14,042 nt of DNA from Actinomycetes bacterium (GCA_021805305.1 JAJZFO010000182.1:1-14042), one strand, 5' to 3'. Positions 7,728 to 14,042 are shown, counted from the first letter of the stretch. The notes: generated by a model from the letters alone, not told the origin. Translations and numbers: made by a program.

Positions 7728-8810
7728 TTATGCGACGTGCGAACTGAACCAGGAGTTGATCGAGGGCTCGAGTTTGCCCCAGACGTAGGGATTGGGGAAT
7801 GAGAATGGAATTGTCGCGACCGAGGGGACGCGCGGGCGTGACTTCTCGCCCACCATGATCGGGAAGAACTGCGAGTCACCTTGGGGGTCGCCCGAGAGCA
7901 TCACCTGCTGGCCGGCGGGACTATAGACGAAGTTCGCGAATCTCTTCGCGTCAGCGATCTCGCCAGCGGACGCCTTGCCGTCGATGGCGATGGTCGAGGG
8001 GAGTCCGGCCGACGGGTTGGGGTAGTACACCTTAATATTGGGGTTGGTGTAGGACGCGCCGATGCCACTGGTGTTCTGGGAGATGGCAATCTGGACGGTG
8101 CCGGCGAGCAACTCGTCCTTGATCGAGTTCTCCGACACCACGAAGCCGTTGGCCTTCAGCTTGGTCATGAAGGCCTCACCCTGCGTGACGCCGCCCAGGG
8201 AGTTAAACAAGGTGGCCAGGATGGGGTAGCTCGGACCATCGACTGAGGGGTTGTTCATGCCGACCTTGCCCTTCCACTTAGGCAGTAACAGATCCTGCCA
8301 GGTGGTCGGCGGCTTCGGGGTGATTTTGGAGTTGTAGATGAACGCCCCCGAGACGGTCAGCCCCGTGGGGATGTAACTCTTGTCGGCGGGAACAAGCTTC
8401 TGGCCCAAGGCGGTGAGCTTTCCGGTGGTGGGCTCGAAGCCCTTGAGGAGCAGACCCTCCTGGTCGAGAGCCGCGTAGGGAGCGTTGCCGTCGGTCCAGG
8501 CGACCCCCCAGTGTGGATTATTTTTCGTGGCCTGAATAGTGGCGAGCGTCGGACCCGTCGAGTTGTCCGACAACTTACACACGATGCCGGTGGCCTTTTG
8601 GAAAGCGGTGCACATGGCCGAGTCGTACCCTTCGGAGGAGAGTAGATACAGGGGTGTCGTCGAGGTGCTGTGCGCCGTGAGAGTCGGAGATGCACCACTG
8701 ACGCCGACGCCGACGCCCAGCAGTGACACCGCGAGAGGGAGGGCGAGGATACGTCGGAGGGCGGAAGTGGACCGGGGGGAATGGACTTTGATTGCGGTAG
8801 TTGAGTTCAT
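7728..8810 (-). CDS. ABC transporter substrate-binding protein (FbpA-like)
   Basis: The 360-residue product has a signal peptide: a charged n-region with SALRR, then a hydrophobic core ILALPLAVSLLGVGVGVSG, with cleavage likely after the SGA or LTA that follows. The mature part resembles family-1 extracellular binding proteins of the FbpA/IdiA and 2-aminoethylphosphonate groups, notably GAFIYNSKITPKPPTTWQDL followed by LLPKWKGKVG, and a C-terminal FANFVYSPAGQQVM. It would deliver solute to the permease encoded eight bases downstream. No lipobox Cys is present, unusual for a monoderm binding protein. Start choice: ATG 8810, with TATTGT ending seven bases upstream, as in leaderless mRNAs; ATG 8816 is an alternative two codons longer. 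Neither has an SD. Ferric iron is the first guess for the ligand; I cannot assign the metal-binding Tyr residues. Confidence 0.85.
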   Translation of the reverse strand: MNSTTAIKVHSPRSTSALRRILALPLAVSLLGVGVGVSGASPTLTAHSTSTTPLYLLSSEGYDSAMCTAFQKATGIVCKLSDNSTGPTLATIQATKNNPHWGVAWTDGNAPYAALDQEGLLLKGFEPTTGKLTALGQKLVPADKSYIPTGLTVSGAFIYNSKITPKPPTTWQDLLLPKWKGKVGMNNPSVDGPSYPILATLFNSLGGVTQGEAFMTKLKANGFVVSENSIKDELLAGTVQIAISQNTSGIGASYTNPNIKVYYPNPSAGLPSTIAIDGKASAGEIADAKRFANFVYSPAGQQVMLSGDPQGDSQFFPIMVGEKSRPRVPSVATIPFSFPNPYVWGKLEPSINSWFSSHVA

Positions 8811-8817
8811 GGGCATT

Positions 8818-8823
8818 ACAATA
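8818..8823 (-). promoter_or_regulatory. Candidate -10 box for the ABC cassette
   Basis: TATTGT on the minus strand matches TATAAT at four of six positions and stands exactly seven bases before ATG 8810. No good -35 hexamer at 16-19 bp was found. It could be activator-dependent, or the true promoter may lie in the A/T-rich stretch near 8880-8915. Confidence 0.3.
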
Positions 8824-8829
8824 AAAATT

Positions 8830-8906
8830 GCACATGTGCGCACGGTGAACTCAGTGTGCGCATTACTTGTCGACAAGATAAAGATGTAATAAGACGAGAT
8901 AAAGAT
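8830..8906. promoter_or_regulatory. Cluster of palindromes and phased direct repeats upstream of the binding-protein gene
   Basis: Within 77 bp there are: palindrome GCACATGTGC (8830-8839); TGTGCGCA at 8835-8842 and 8855-8862, 20 bp apart; 12-bp palindrome CTTGTCGACAAG (8866-8877); and GATAAAGAT at 8877-8885 and 8898-8906, 21 bp apart. The GATAAAGAT copies sit inside 13-base repeats with one mismatch. Spacings near two helical turns suggest operator arrays on one DNA face. No classical IdeR/DtxR or Fur box is recognisable. The bound regulator is unknown. Confidence 0.5.
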
Positions 8907-8920
8907 TAAAGTAAGAGACT

Positions 8921-8937
8921 GCGTCGCGGCACGACGC
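8921..8937 (-). terminator. Weak terminator-like hairpin after the 87-codon ORF
   Basis: GCGTCG (8921-8926) and CGACGC (8932-8937) form a 6-bp stem with a five-base loop. On the minus strand it is followed by AGTCTCTTACTTTAATCTTT, which is T-rich but not a clean T-run. It lies about 45 bases after the stop of the candidate small gene and before the ABC control region. Confidence 0.3.
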
Positions 8938-8982
8938 GAGACTGTCGTAGTTGGTCGTTCGTGCGAGGACCTCGAAGATCTG

Positions 8983-9246
8983 TCAGCGAATATCACGCGA
9001 GTCCGACACACCTCTTCGACGCTCCCTACCAGTCAACGGGTCGCTCGACAATGCGGCGAGAGGACGCGAGGGCGCGCAGTCATTGGAGAATTGTGCGGGC
9101 ACGTCGTCGGGACTCGCGAGGCCGAGGTCGAACAATTTCGCGTCGTGATCATCATTTCTCGTGGGGAGGAACGTGGTGGCGCGGTCCACTGGCATCTCGT
9201 CGAATTGCTGAATTTTCACCGGTGTCGTGTGTCTGAGGAGCCCCAT
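8983..9246 (-). CDS. Candidate small orphan protein (87 aa), function unknown
   Basis: An ATG at 9246-9244 is preceded on the minus strand by AGGAGGT, with seven bases between AGGAGG and the ATG; this is the strongest SD context in the window after hrcA. The ORF runs 87 codons to TGA at 8983. The product starts MGLLRHTTPVKIQQFDEMPV and contains the acidic stretch NDDHDAKLFDLGLASPDDVP, one Cys and a basic C-terminus (GRERRRG). No signal peptide, membrane segment or known domain is recognised. Its codons are less G/C-biased at third positions than those of the flanking genes, so it may be a young gene, a remnant, or a chance ORF. It reads in the same direction as the ABC cassette, 172 bp upstream of it, with operator-like repeats between. 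Confidence 0.45.
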   Translation of the reverse strand: MGLLRHTTPVKIQQFDEMPVDRATTFLPTRNDDHDAKLFDLGLASPDDVPAQFSNDCAPSRPLAALSSDPLTGRERRRGVSDSRDIR

Positions 9247-9494
9247 CGGGTGACCTCCTCGTCGCCGCGTCGCGCTCACATCATCAAGTGGGTGTCGCAG
9301 TTCTGGTCCGACCACCCTTCGCGCCGCGGTCTTTCGGATCCGGTGACGGGTCTGGGCGGACGTGGTGGCGACTCGAAAGTCGCGGTGCCTTGATCGGTGG
9401 CGCGGCGCGACGAGATGTTTCGCGGTTCGGGTGGGGACGTTCACACCCACCTCGCGTCGTGTTGCTCGGTGAACACCGCGTGACGGGTCGGCGG
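9247..9494. other. Intergenic region between the 87-codon ORF and the hrcA operator
   Basis: I see no convincing gene here on either strand. Open frames exist on both strands, but none has a start with an SD site or a family-like product. A 6-bp stem with CGAA loop (GCGACT 9368-9373, AGTCGC 9378-9383) lacks a T-tail. CGGTG-AA-CACCG (9467-9478) is a small dyad. Promoters for the minus-strand ORF and for hrcA should lie at its two ends. Confidence 0.5.
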
Positions 9495-9521
9495 CTGGCA
9501 CTCGGTAGAATCGAGTGCTAA
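9495..9521 (+). promoter_or_regulatory. CIRCE operator of hrcA-dnaJ
   Basis: CTGGCACTC (9495-9503), nine bases, then GAGTGCTAA (9513-9521). The consensus is TTAGCACTC-N9-GAGTGCTAA, so the right arm is perfect and the left arm has two changes. The spacer is exactly nine bases and holds TAGAAT (9506-9511), a good -10 hexamer. HrcA bound here would therefore block polymerase directly. It ends 13 bases before the hrcA ATG. Confidence 0.93.
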
Positions 9522-9534
9522 CAAGGAGGAAAGT

Positions 9535-10584
9535 ATGGCTCGACGCGCGACCGCCCCCGTCGTCAACGATCTTGACGCGCGTAAGGCCTCCATCCTCGAG
9601 GCGGTGGTCTCGGAGCACATCGACACCGCCCAGCCGGTCGGATCCTCCTCGGTCGCCTCGAGCTCGGACATCGTGGTCTCGTCCGCCACAGTGCGCTCCG
9701 AGATGGTCTCTTTGGAGCGCGAGGGCTACCTCGCCCAGCCCCACACCTCGGCGGGGCGCGTCCCCACCGACAAGGGGTACCGCTACTTCGTCGACCACCT
9801 CAAATCGGGCGTCCTGGGTGACGTGCAGCAACAGCAGGTCAGCGAGTTCTTCGCCAACGTGCGCGGCGAGGTGGAGGACGTGCTCGAACAGACGTCGATG
9901 TTGCTGAGCCAGATGACGCACTACACCTCGGTGGTGCTGGGAGCGACGTTGAGCCACGCTTCGATCCTGTCCTCGCAACTCGTGAACATCGACGCTCACC
10001 ACCAACTTCTGGTCACGGTGTTCTCCGACGGGTCGGTGACCAAGCATTCGCTCACGCCACCCTTCGAGGTGGACTACGAGACGTGCGCTGAGGCCTCGCG
10101 CCAGCTCAACGCGTTGCTGATCGGTACGTTGCTCGAGTCCGTGGTGCAGGTCCCCTCGCGCGGTGACCACGTGGCCGCCCTGGTGCGCGACGCGGTGGCG
10201 GCGCTGCACGCTCAGGCCCCCACGGTCGACGGCGACAAGGTCTTCATCGGGGGCTCGTCACGCGTGGCGGACGCCTTCGACGGCGTCGAAACGGTCCGCC
10301 AGGTGCTCTCGATCCTCGAGCAGGAGCTGCTGGTGGTCTCGCTCGTCGAGGACATGCTCAAGCGTGGCCTCTCGGTCGCCATTGGCGCGGAGAACGGTTT
10401 CGAACCTCTCTCGACCTGCGCGGTGATCGTCGCACCCGTGACCATCGACGGCGCGCCCGCCGGCGCCGTGGGATTGCTCGGACCCACGCGTATGAAGTAC
10501 CGAGAAGCGATGGCCGCCGCTGGCGCGGTCTCCCAACACCTAGCTCGCCACTTCGGTGGGGATGAGGAACATGCCGAACACTGA
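9535..10584 (+). CDS. hrcA: Heat-inducible transcription repressor HrcA
   Basis: The 349-residue product is HrcA, which binds CIRCE elements as a dimer and represses chaperone genes; activity normally depends on GroEL. The N-terminal winged helix spans about residues 15-88 and ends with the family signature QPHTSAGRVPTDKGYRYFVD. The GAF-like regulatory and dimerisation part follows, closing with GAVGLLGPTRMKYREAMAA near the C-terminus. Length is typical (about 340-350). The ATG at 9535 has a full AAGGAGG five bases upstream, and the CIRCE element sits directly before that, so the gene is autoregulated. dnaJ overlaps its last 14 bases, making hrcA-dnaJ one transcription and translation unit. 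Confidence 0.97.
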   Translation: MARRATAPVVNDLDARKASILEAVVSEHIDTAQPVGSSSVASSSDIVVSSATVRSEMVSLEREGYLAQPHTSAGRVPTDKGYRYFVDHLKSGVLGDVQQQQVSEFFANVRGEVEDVLEQTSMLLSQMTHYTSVVLGATLSHASILSSQLVNIDAHHQLLVTVFSDGSVTKHSLTPPFEVDYETCAEASRQLNALLIGTLLESVVQVPSRGDHVAALVRDAVAALHAQAPTVDGDKVFIGGSSRVADAFDGVETVRQVLSILEQELLVVSLVEDMLKRGLSVAIGAENGFEPLSTCAVIVAPVTIDGAPAGAVGLLGPTRMKYREAMAAAGAVSQHLARHFGGDEEHAEH

Positions 10585-11671
10585 TCTCTACGCCATTCTC
10601 GAAGTCGACCACAACGTTTCGGCGGAGGACTTGAAGAAGTCCTATCGGCGCCTCGCGCGCCAATTGCACCCCGACGCCAACCCGGGCGACGCCGCGGCCG
10701 AGGCGCGTTTCAAGGAAGTCTCCCAGGCCTACGAGATCTTGTCGGACCCCGAGCGCCGGGCCAACTACGACCGCTTCGGTCAAGACGTGGGCGCGGGCGG
10801 CAATCCTTTCGGCGGCGGCTCGGTCCAAGACATCTTCGATATGTTCTTCGGTGGCGTGGGGGCCCGTCCCAACCAGCGACGCGGTCCCCAGCCCGGTCCC
10901 GACGCGGAAGTCGCCGTCGAGATCACGCTCGACGAGGCGGCGTTCGGGGCCAACCGTGAGATCACCGTCACGTTGCCCCAGCGCTGCGCGACCTGCGACG
11001 CCACCGGATGCGCGCCGGGTACGTCGCCGATCACCTGCGTCGAGTGCGCGGGATTGGGTGAGGTGCGCCGCGTACGCAACTCGATCCTGGGCCAGATGAT
11101 GACGTCCGCGGTGTGCACCCGCTGCCAGGGCACGGGCGCGCGCATCGAATCACCGTGCCCCACGTGTCGCGGCGAGGGGCGCACGAACGCCGCCACCACC
11201 ATGACGATCCAGATCCCCGCGGGCGTCGAGGACGGCTCGACCATGCGTCTGTCGGACCGGGGCCCGGTGGGTTTGCGCGGGGGGCCCAGTGGGCGGCTCT
11301 TCGTGCACTTGCGCGTGGCGACCGATGAACGCTTCGAGCGCAACGGCGACGACCTGCACCACGAGGCGCACATCTCCTTCGCCCAGGCGGCGTTGGGGAC
11401 CAGTATCGAAGTCCCCACGCTGCGCGGAACGACGACGGTCGAGGTCGAGGCCGGCAGTGCCTCGGGCACCGCTCACCGCGTGCGCCACGAGGGCGTCGAG
11501 CACCTGCACGGGCGTGGCCGCGGCGACCTCTACGTGCACCTGACCGTCGACGTACCTACCGAGCTCGACGACGTCGAGCGCGACCTGTTGCGCCAACTCG
11601 CCCAACACCGAGGAGAATCCGTCGCCGATCACCACGGCGGAGGACTCTTTCGTAAGCGAGCCAAACGATGA
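10571..11671 (+). CDS. dnaJ: Chaperone protein DnaJ
   Basis: The 366-residue type I J-protein stimulates DnaK ATPase and hands over unfolded substrates. It has a J domain (about 5-68) with HPD at 33-35, a short Gly/Phe region containing GGNPFGGGSVQDIFDMFFGG, and a zinc region (139-203) with four CxxC motifs. Those are CATCDATG, CVECAGLG, CTRCQGTG and CPTCRGEG; the first has Ala where Gly is usual. Two C-terminal substrate-binding domains follow. The ATG at 10571 (MPNTDLYAILEVD) is best: GAGG precedes it and the family N-terminus fits; GTG 10556 and ATG 10562 are in frame but less likely. It overlaps hrcA by 14 bases and rsmE by 4. No grpE or dnaK is in the window, so this is the HrcA-linked DnaJ common in actinobacteria. 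Confidence 0.96.
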   Translation: MPNTDLYAILEVDHNVSAEDLKKSYRRLARQLHPDANPGDAAAEARFKEVSQAYEILSDPERRANYDRFGQDVGAGGNPFGGGSVQDIFDMFFGGVGARPNQRRGPQPGPDAEVAVEITLDEAAFGANREITVTLPQRCATCDATGCAPGTSPITCVECAGLGEVRRVRNSILGQMMTSAVCTRCQGTGARIESPCPTCRGEGRTNAATTMTIQIPAGVEDGSTMRLSDRGPVGLRGGPSGRLFVHLRVATDERFERNGDDLHHEAHISFAQAALGTSIEVPTLRGTTTVEVEAGSASGTAHRVRHEGVEHLHGRGRGDLYVHLTVDVPTELDDVERDLLRQLAQHRGESVADHHGGGLFRKRAKR

Positions 11672-12378
11672 TCACGCAGTGGCCGCGGCGCGTGGCCGCG
11701 TTGACCCAGATCCGCGTCGTCGACGTCAACGAGCCGGCGATTTCGCGCGAGGACGATCATCACCTGCGCCGGGTCCTGCGTGCGCGCGACGGCGAGGAAA
11801 TCGTCGTGTGCGATGGACGAGGATCCTGGCGCATGGCGAGAGTGACCGCGACGGGCCTCGACGTCGCCAGTGACGTCGAACGCGACGAGCGGCCCGCACT
11901 CACCACGTTGTACCTGGCACCGCTGAAGGGCGAGCGTGGCGAGTGGGCGCTCGCCAAGGCCACCGAGGTCGGGGTGAGTCGCGTGGTGCCGCTAGTGAGC
12001 GCGCGCCTGACCCAGAAGTTCCGCGGCGAGGCGCGCGACAAGGTGCTGCACCGGTGGCGACGCATCGCCGAGGAGACCTGCGCGCAGTGTCGCAGGACCT
12101 ACGACCTGGAGATCACCGAACCCCAGAGTCCCGCCGACGTGCCCGCCGACGTGGCGGTGGCGGACTTCGCCGGGAGCGCGGACTGGCGCGGGGTGTCGGC
12201 GGTGGCCGTGGGTCCCGAGGGGGGCTGGGCACCGGGGGAGTGGGACGTGGCGCGCCGGCGCGTGTCACTGGGTCCCACCGTCTTACGAGGGGAAACAGCC
12301 GCCGTGGTGGCCGCCGCTCTCGTAACGTTCACCAATGGTTCATGGGGATTCACCCTCACCGCGTCGCGAAATGAGTAA
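11668..12378 (+). CDS. rsmE: 16S rRNA (uracil(1498)-N(3))-methyltransferase
   Basis: The 236-residue product is a SPOUT-class RsmE, which methylates N3 of U1498 in helix 44 of 16S rRNA, using S-adenosylmethionine, on assembled 30S particles. The N-terminal PUA-like part contains DDHHLRRVLRARDGEEIVVC. The knotted C-terminal domain has YLAPLKGERGEWALAKATEV, then GPEGGW (182-187) and LGPTVLRGETA (from about 201), the cofactor-binding knot. The start ATG overlaps the dnaJ stop (ATGA) with no near SD, so it is probably translated by coupling. It ends 15 bases before the HIT gene. Length and motif order are normal. Confidence 0.95.
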   Translation: MITQWPRRVAALTQIRVVDVNEPAISREDDHHLRRVLRARDGEEIVVCDGRGSWRMARVTATGLDVASDVERDERPALTTLYLAPLKGERGEWALAKATEVGVSRVVPLVSARLTQKFRGEARDKVLHRWRRIAEETCAQCRRTYDLEITEPQSPADVPADVAVADFAGSADWRGVSAVAVGPEGGWAPGEWDVARRRVSLGPTVLRGETAAVVAAALVTFTNGSWGFTLTASRNE

Positions 12379-12393
12379 TGATGAGAGCACCAC

Positions 12394-12738
12394 ATGAGTG
12401 AATGCCTCTTCTGCAAAATCGTCGCCGGTGAGATTCCCGCCACCCCAGTGTCCGAGAGCGAGAGCGCTCTGGCGATTCGCGACATCGAACCCCAGGCGCC
12501 GGTGCACGTCCTCGTGATCCCCAAGACTCACGTCACCAGTGCCGACGACGTGACGTCCCAGCACGCGGGCATCGTCGACGAGCTCGTGCTGTTGGCCCAA
12601 CGCGTGGCCGAGCTCGAGGGGGTGCGTGAGAGTGGGTACCGACTCGTGATGAACGTGGGCCCCGACGCCCAGATGAGCGTCGCGCACCTGCACCTGCACG
12701 TGCTGGGTGGACGAAAGATGCAGTGGCCCCCCGGATGA
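12394..12738 (+). CDS. hinT: HIT family nucleotide-binding hydrolase (HinT-like)
   Basis: The 114-residue product is a histidine-triad protein. HinT enzymes cleave nucleoside phosphoramidates and acyl-AMP in the cytoplasm. The triad is H98-L-H100-L-H102 in AHLHLHVLGGRKMQWPPG, at the C-terminus as usual. The N-terminal CLFCKIVAGEIPA is also characteristic; its Cys pair may bind zinc. The ATG at 12394 has a modest GAGAG six bases upstream. It follows rsmE by 15 bases, and its TGA overlaps the phoH ATG. Actinobacterial operons often carry a HIT gene between rsmE and phoH. The physiological substrate is not known. Confidence 0.93.
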   Translation: MSECLFCKIVAGEIPATPVSESESALAIRDIEPQAPVHVLVIPKTHVTSADDVTSQHAGIVDELVLLAQRVAELEGVRESGYRLVMNVGPDAQMSVAHLHLHVLGGRKMQWPPG

Positions 12739-13700
12739 CTTTCGACGCCGCGGCCGACGAGGCCCTGATGGCCACGACGTACGTTCCCAACACCCACCTC
12801 ATGTCGGGGTTGCTCGGTCCGCGCGACGAGCACCTGCGCGTGGTGGAACGTTCATTCCCGCACTCCAAGATCCGCGTGCAGGGTAATCAGATCAGCGTCG
12901 CCGGACCCGACGCCGCCACGGTCCTACGCCTGTTCGACGAACTGGTCCTCGTGCTCGAGAGCGGTCAGACGCTCGATCCCACCAAGATCTCACGCACCAT
13001 CGACATGGTCGCCGACGACCTGCGCCCCAGTGAGGTGCTGCGCCACGAAGTGGTGCGCGGCGCCAAGGGTAAGGCGATCCGTCCCTCGACGGCCGGTCAG
13101 AAGCGCTACACCGACGCGATCGAGAAGTCCATCATCACCTTCGGCATCGGTCCCGCGGGTACCGGGAAGAGCTACCTGGCCGTCGCCGCCGCCGTACAGG
13201 CCCTGCACCGCCGTCAGGTGCACCGCATCGTGCTGACGCGCCCGGCCGTCGAGGCGGGGGAGCACCTGGGCTTCTTGCCCGGCGACCTGATGGCCAAGGT
13301 CGACCCCTACCTGCGACCGCTCTACGACGCCCTCTACGACATGGTCGGCCCCGACGGCGCCCAGCGTCTCATCGCCAACGGCACCATTGAAGTGGCGCCG
13401 CTCGCATTCATGCGCGGGCGTACGCTCAACGACTCCTTCATCATTCTGGACGAGGCTCAGAACACGACGCCCGAACAGATGAAGATGTTCCTCACCCGCA
13501 TCGGCTTCAACGCCAAGGCTGTGGTCACCGGTGACGTGACGCAGGTCGACCTCAACGGCCGACCCTCGGGACTGGCCAATATCGAGAACATCCTGGGTCG
13601 CGTGGACGACATCTCCTTCATCCACTTGGGCGCTAAGGACGTCGTGCGTCACCGCATCGTGGCCGACATCGTCGCCGCCTACGACCGTCACACCAACTGA
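12735..13700 (+). CDS. phoH: PhoH family ATPase (PhoH/YbeZ-like)
   Basis: The 321-residue product is a PhoH-like P-loop ATPase. E. coli YbeZ of this family works with YbeY in rRNA maturation and ribosome quality control and is a predicted RNA helicase-type enzyme. Walker A is GPAGTGKS (139-146). Other signatures are TRPAVEAGEHLGFLPGD, FIILDEAQNTTPEQMKMFLT (Walker B) and VTGDVTQVDL. The N-terminal ~125 residues form the usual RNA-binding-like region, containing HSKIRVQGNQISVAGPD. The ATG at 12735 overlaps the HIT stop (ATGA); GTG 12723 is in frame but would sit deeper in that gene. There is no SD site, so coupling is likely. The adjacent ybeY overlaps the stop, supporting a shared role in RNA processing. 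Confidence 0.95.
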   Translation: MTFDAAADEALMATTYVPNTHLMSGLLGPRDEHLRVVERSFPHSKIRVQGNQISVAGPDAATVLRLFDELVLVLESGQTLDPTKISRTIDMVADDLRPSEVLRHEVVRGAKGKAIRPSTAGQKRYTDAIEKSIITFGIGPAGTGKSYLAVAAAVQALHRRQVHRIVLTRPAVEAGEHLGFLPGDLMAKVDPYLRPLYDALYDMVGPDGAQRLIANGTIEVAPLAFMRGRTLNDSFIILDEAQNTTPEQMKMFLTRIGFNAKAVVTGDVTQVDLNGRPSGLANIENILGRVDDISFIHLGAKDVVRHRIVADIVAAYDRHTN

Positions 13701-14042
13701 TGGCCATCGATATCTACGCCGCCGACGAGCAGCTCGACCACGTCGTCGAACTCGAGCGCTGGGTCGAACTCTGTCGCCACGCCCTCGAGGAGGAGGGCGT
13801 GCGCGGACTCGCCGAGGTGTCGCTGATCTTCACCGGTGAGTCGACCATGGCCGAACTCAATGAGCAGTTCATGGGTAAGCGCGGTCCCACCGACGTCCTC
13901 TCGTTCCCCATCGACTCAGAACCCGACCCCACGGGTCGCGTACCCGACGCCGGTGGCACGGGGCCGGGTGAACCACCCGTCGCGGAGATCCCCCAACTAG
14001 TGGGTGACATCGTGATCTGTCCCGCCGTCGCCGCGCGTAACG
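13700..14042 (+). CDS. ybeY: Endoribonuclease YbeY (5' part, truncated by window edge)
   Basis: The first 114 codons are present; the catalytic zinc site (a three-His motif) would lie beyond the window. The visible part has the family blocks MAELNEQFMGKRGPTDVLSF followed by PID, then a Pro/Gly-rich insert of the type common in actinobacteria, and VGDIVICPAVAARN. YbeY is a single-strand RNase needed for 16S rRNA 3'-end maturation and 70S quality control. The ATG shares a base with the phoH TGA (TGATG) and has no SD, so it is translated by coupling. No frame disruption is seen up to the edge. Confidence 0.95.
   Translation, partial: MAIDIYAADEQLDHVVELERWVELCRHALEEEGVRGLAEVSLIFTGESTMAELNEQFMGKRGPTDVLSFPIDSEPDPTGRVPDAGGTGPGEPPVAEIPQLVGDIVICPAVAARN

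Noticed and set aside
6367..7788. A 473-codon open frame on the plus strand opposite the permease
   Set aside because: The translation is a low-complexity Glu/Asp/Gly/Arg-rich antisense of a membrane protein in GC-rich DNA and has no family motif.
8830..8906. IdeR/DtxR or Fur iron box
   Set aside because: The palindromes present (GCACATGTGC, CTTGTCGACAAG) do not match the TTAGGTTAG-type or GATAAT-type consensus, so I did not call an iron box.
8915..8944. Direct repeat GAGACTG at 8915-8921 and 8938-8944 flanking the small hairpin, as a target-site duplication
   Set aside because: Only seven bases long with 16 bases between; no element is enclosed. It is most likely coincidence.
8811..9011. 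Upstream extension of the binding-protein frame (to 9011)
   Set aside because: It would put about 67 non-family residues ahead of a good signal peptide, cross the operator-like repeats and overlap the end of the 87-codon ORF.
9288..9521. A 77-codon plus-strand frame before hrcA
   Set aside because: It has no SD, its product is Arg/Gly-rich without a motif, and it overlaps the CIRCE operator.
8983..10209. A 408-codon open frame on the minus strand opposite hrcA
   Set aside because: Most of it mirrors hrcA, a clear family member with SD and CIRCE on the plus strand. The translation is His/Arg/Asp-rich antisense. Only its last 87 codons, starting at 9246, have independent support.

Overview
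The window is high-GC DNA whose genes point to an actinobacterium (Actinomycetota). The evidence is a PAC2-family protein, a FolP2-type dihydropteroate synthase paralogue, starts lacking Shine-Dalgarno (SD) sites that fit leaderless mRNAs, and the actinobacterial order holA / rpsT / lepA ... hrcA-dnaJ-rsmE-hinT-phoH-ybeY. A deep lineage such as Acidimicrobiia is my guess; there is no rRNA or other phylogenetic marker here to prove it.

Layout. (1) 1-446, minus: the 5' part of a PAC2-family gene running off the left edge, preceded by a possible 26-codon leader ORF. (2) 483-2401, plus: a folP2-like gene overlapping holA (DNA polymerase III delta), ending in a bidirectional terminator shared with convergent rpsT. 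(3) 2493-4683: rpsT (minus) and lepA (plus) diverge from a 115-bp region, so ribosomal protein S20 and elongation factor 4 are made from back-to-back promoters. (4) 4709-8810, minus: a three-gene ABC importer cassette (binding protein, fused double permease, ATPase) of the FbpABC ferric-iron / 2-aminoethylphosphonate class. It lies between lepA and hrcA, where many actinobacteria carry hemN. (5) 8811-9534: about 720 bp with a dense cluster of small dyads and direct repeats upstream of the binding-protein gene, a candidate 87-codon orphan gene on the minus strand with a strong SD, and a CIRCE operator. (6) 9535 to the right edge, plus: a tightly packed heat-shock and RNA-maturation operon, hrcA-dnaJ-rsmE-hinT-phoH-ybeY, with ybeY cut by the window end.

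The HrcA repressor would bind the CIRCE element at its own promoter and so control DnaJ. Because the next genes overlap or nearly touch, 16S rRNA methylation (RsmE), a HIT hydrolase, PhoH ATPase and the YbeY RNase are probably co-transcribed, tying chaperone supply to ribosome maturation. The ABC cassette looks independently regulated and is convergent with lepA.

I see no clearly novel multi-gene system. The features most worth a second look are the 87-codon orphan, the repeat-rich control region of the ABC cassette, a long near-perfect hairpin just inside the permease gene, the likely leaderless leader ORF before the PAC2 gene, and the altered active-site loops of the FolP paralogue. No tRNA, rRNA, CRISPR array, insertion sequence or phage gene was recognised.
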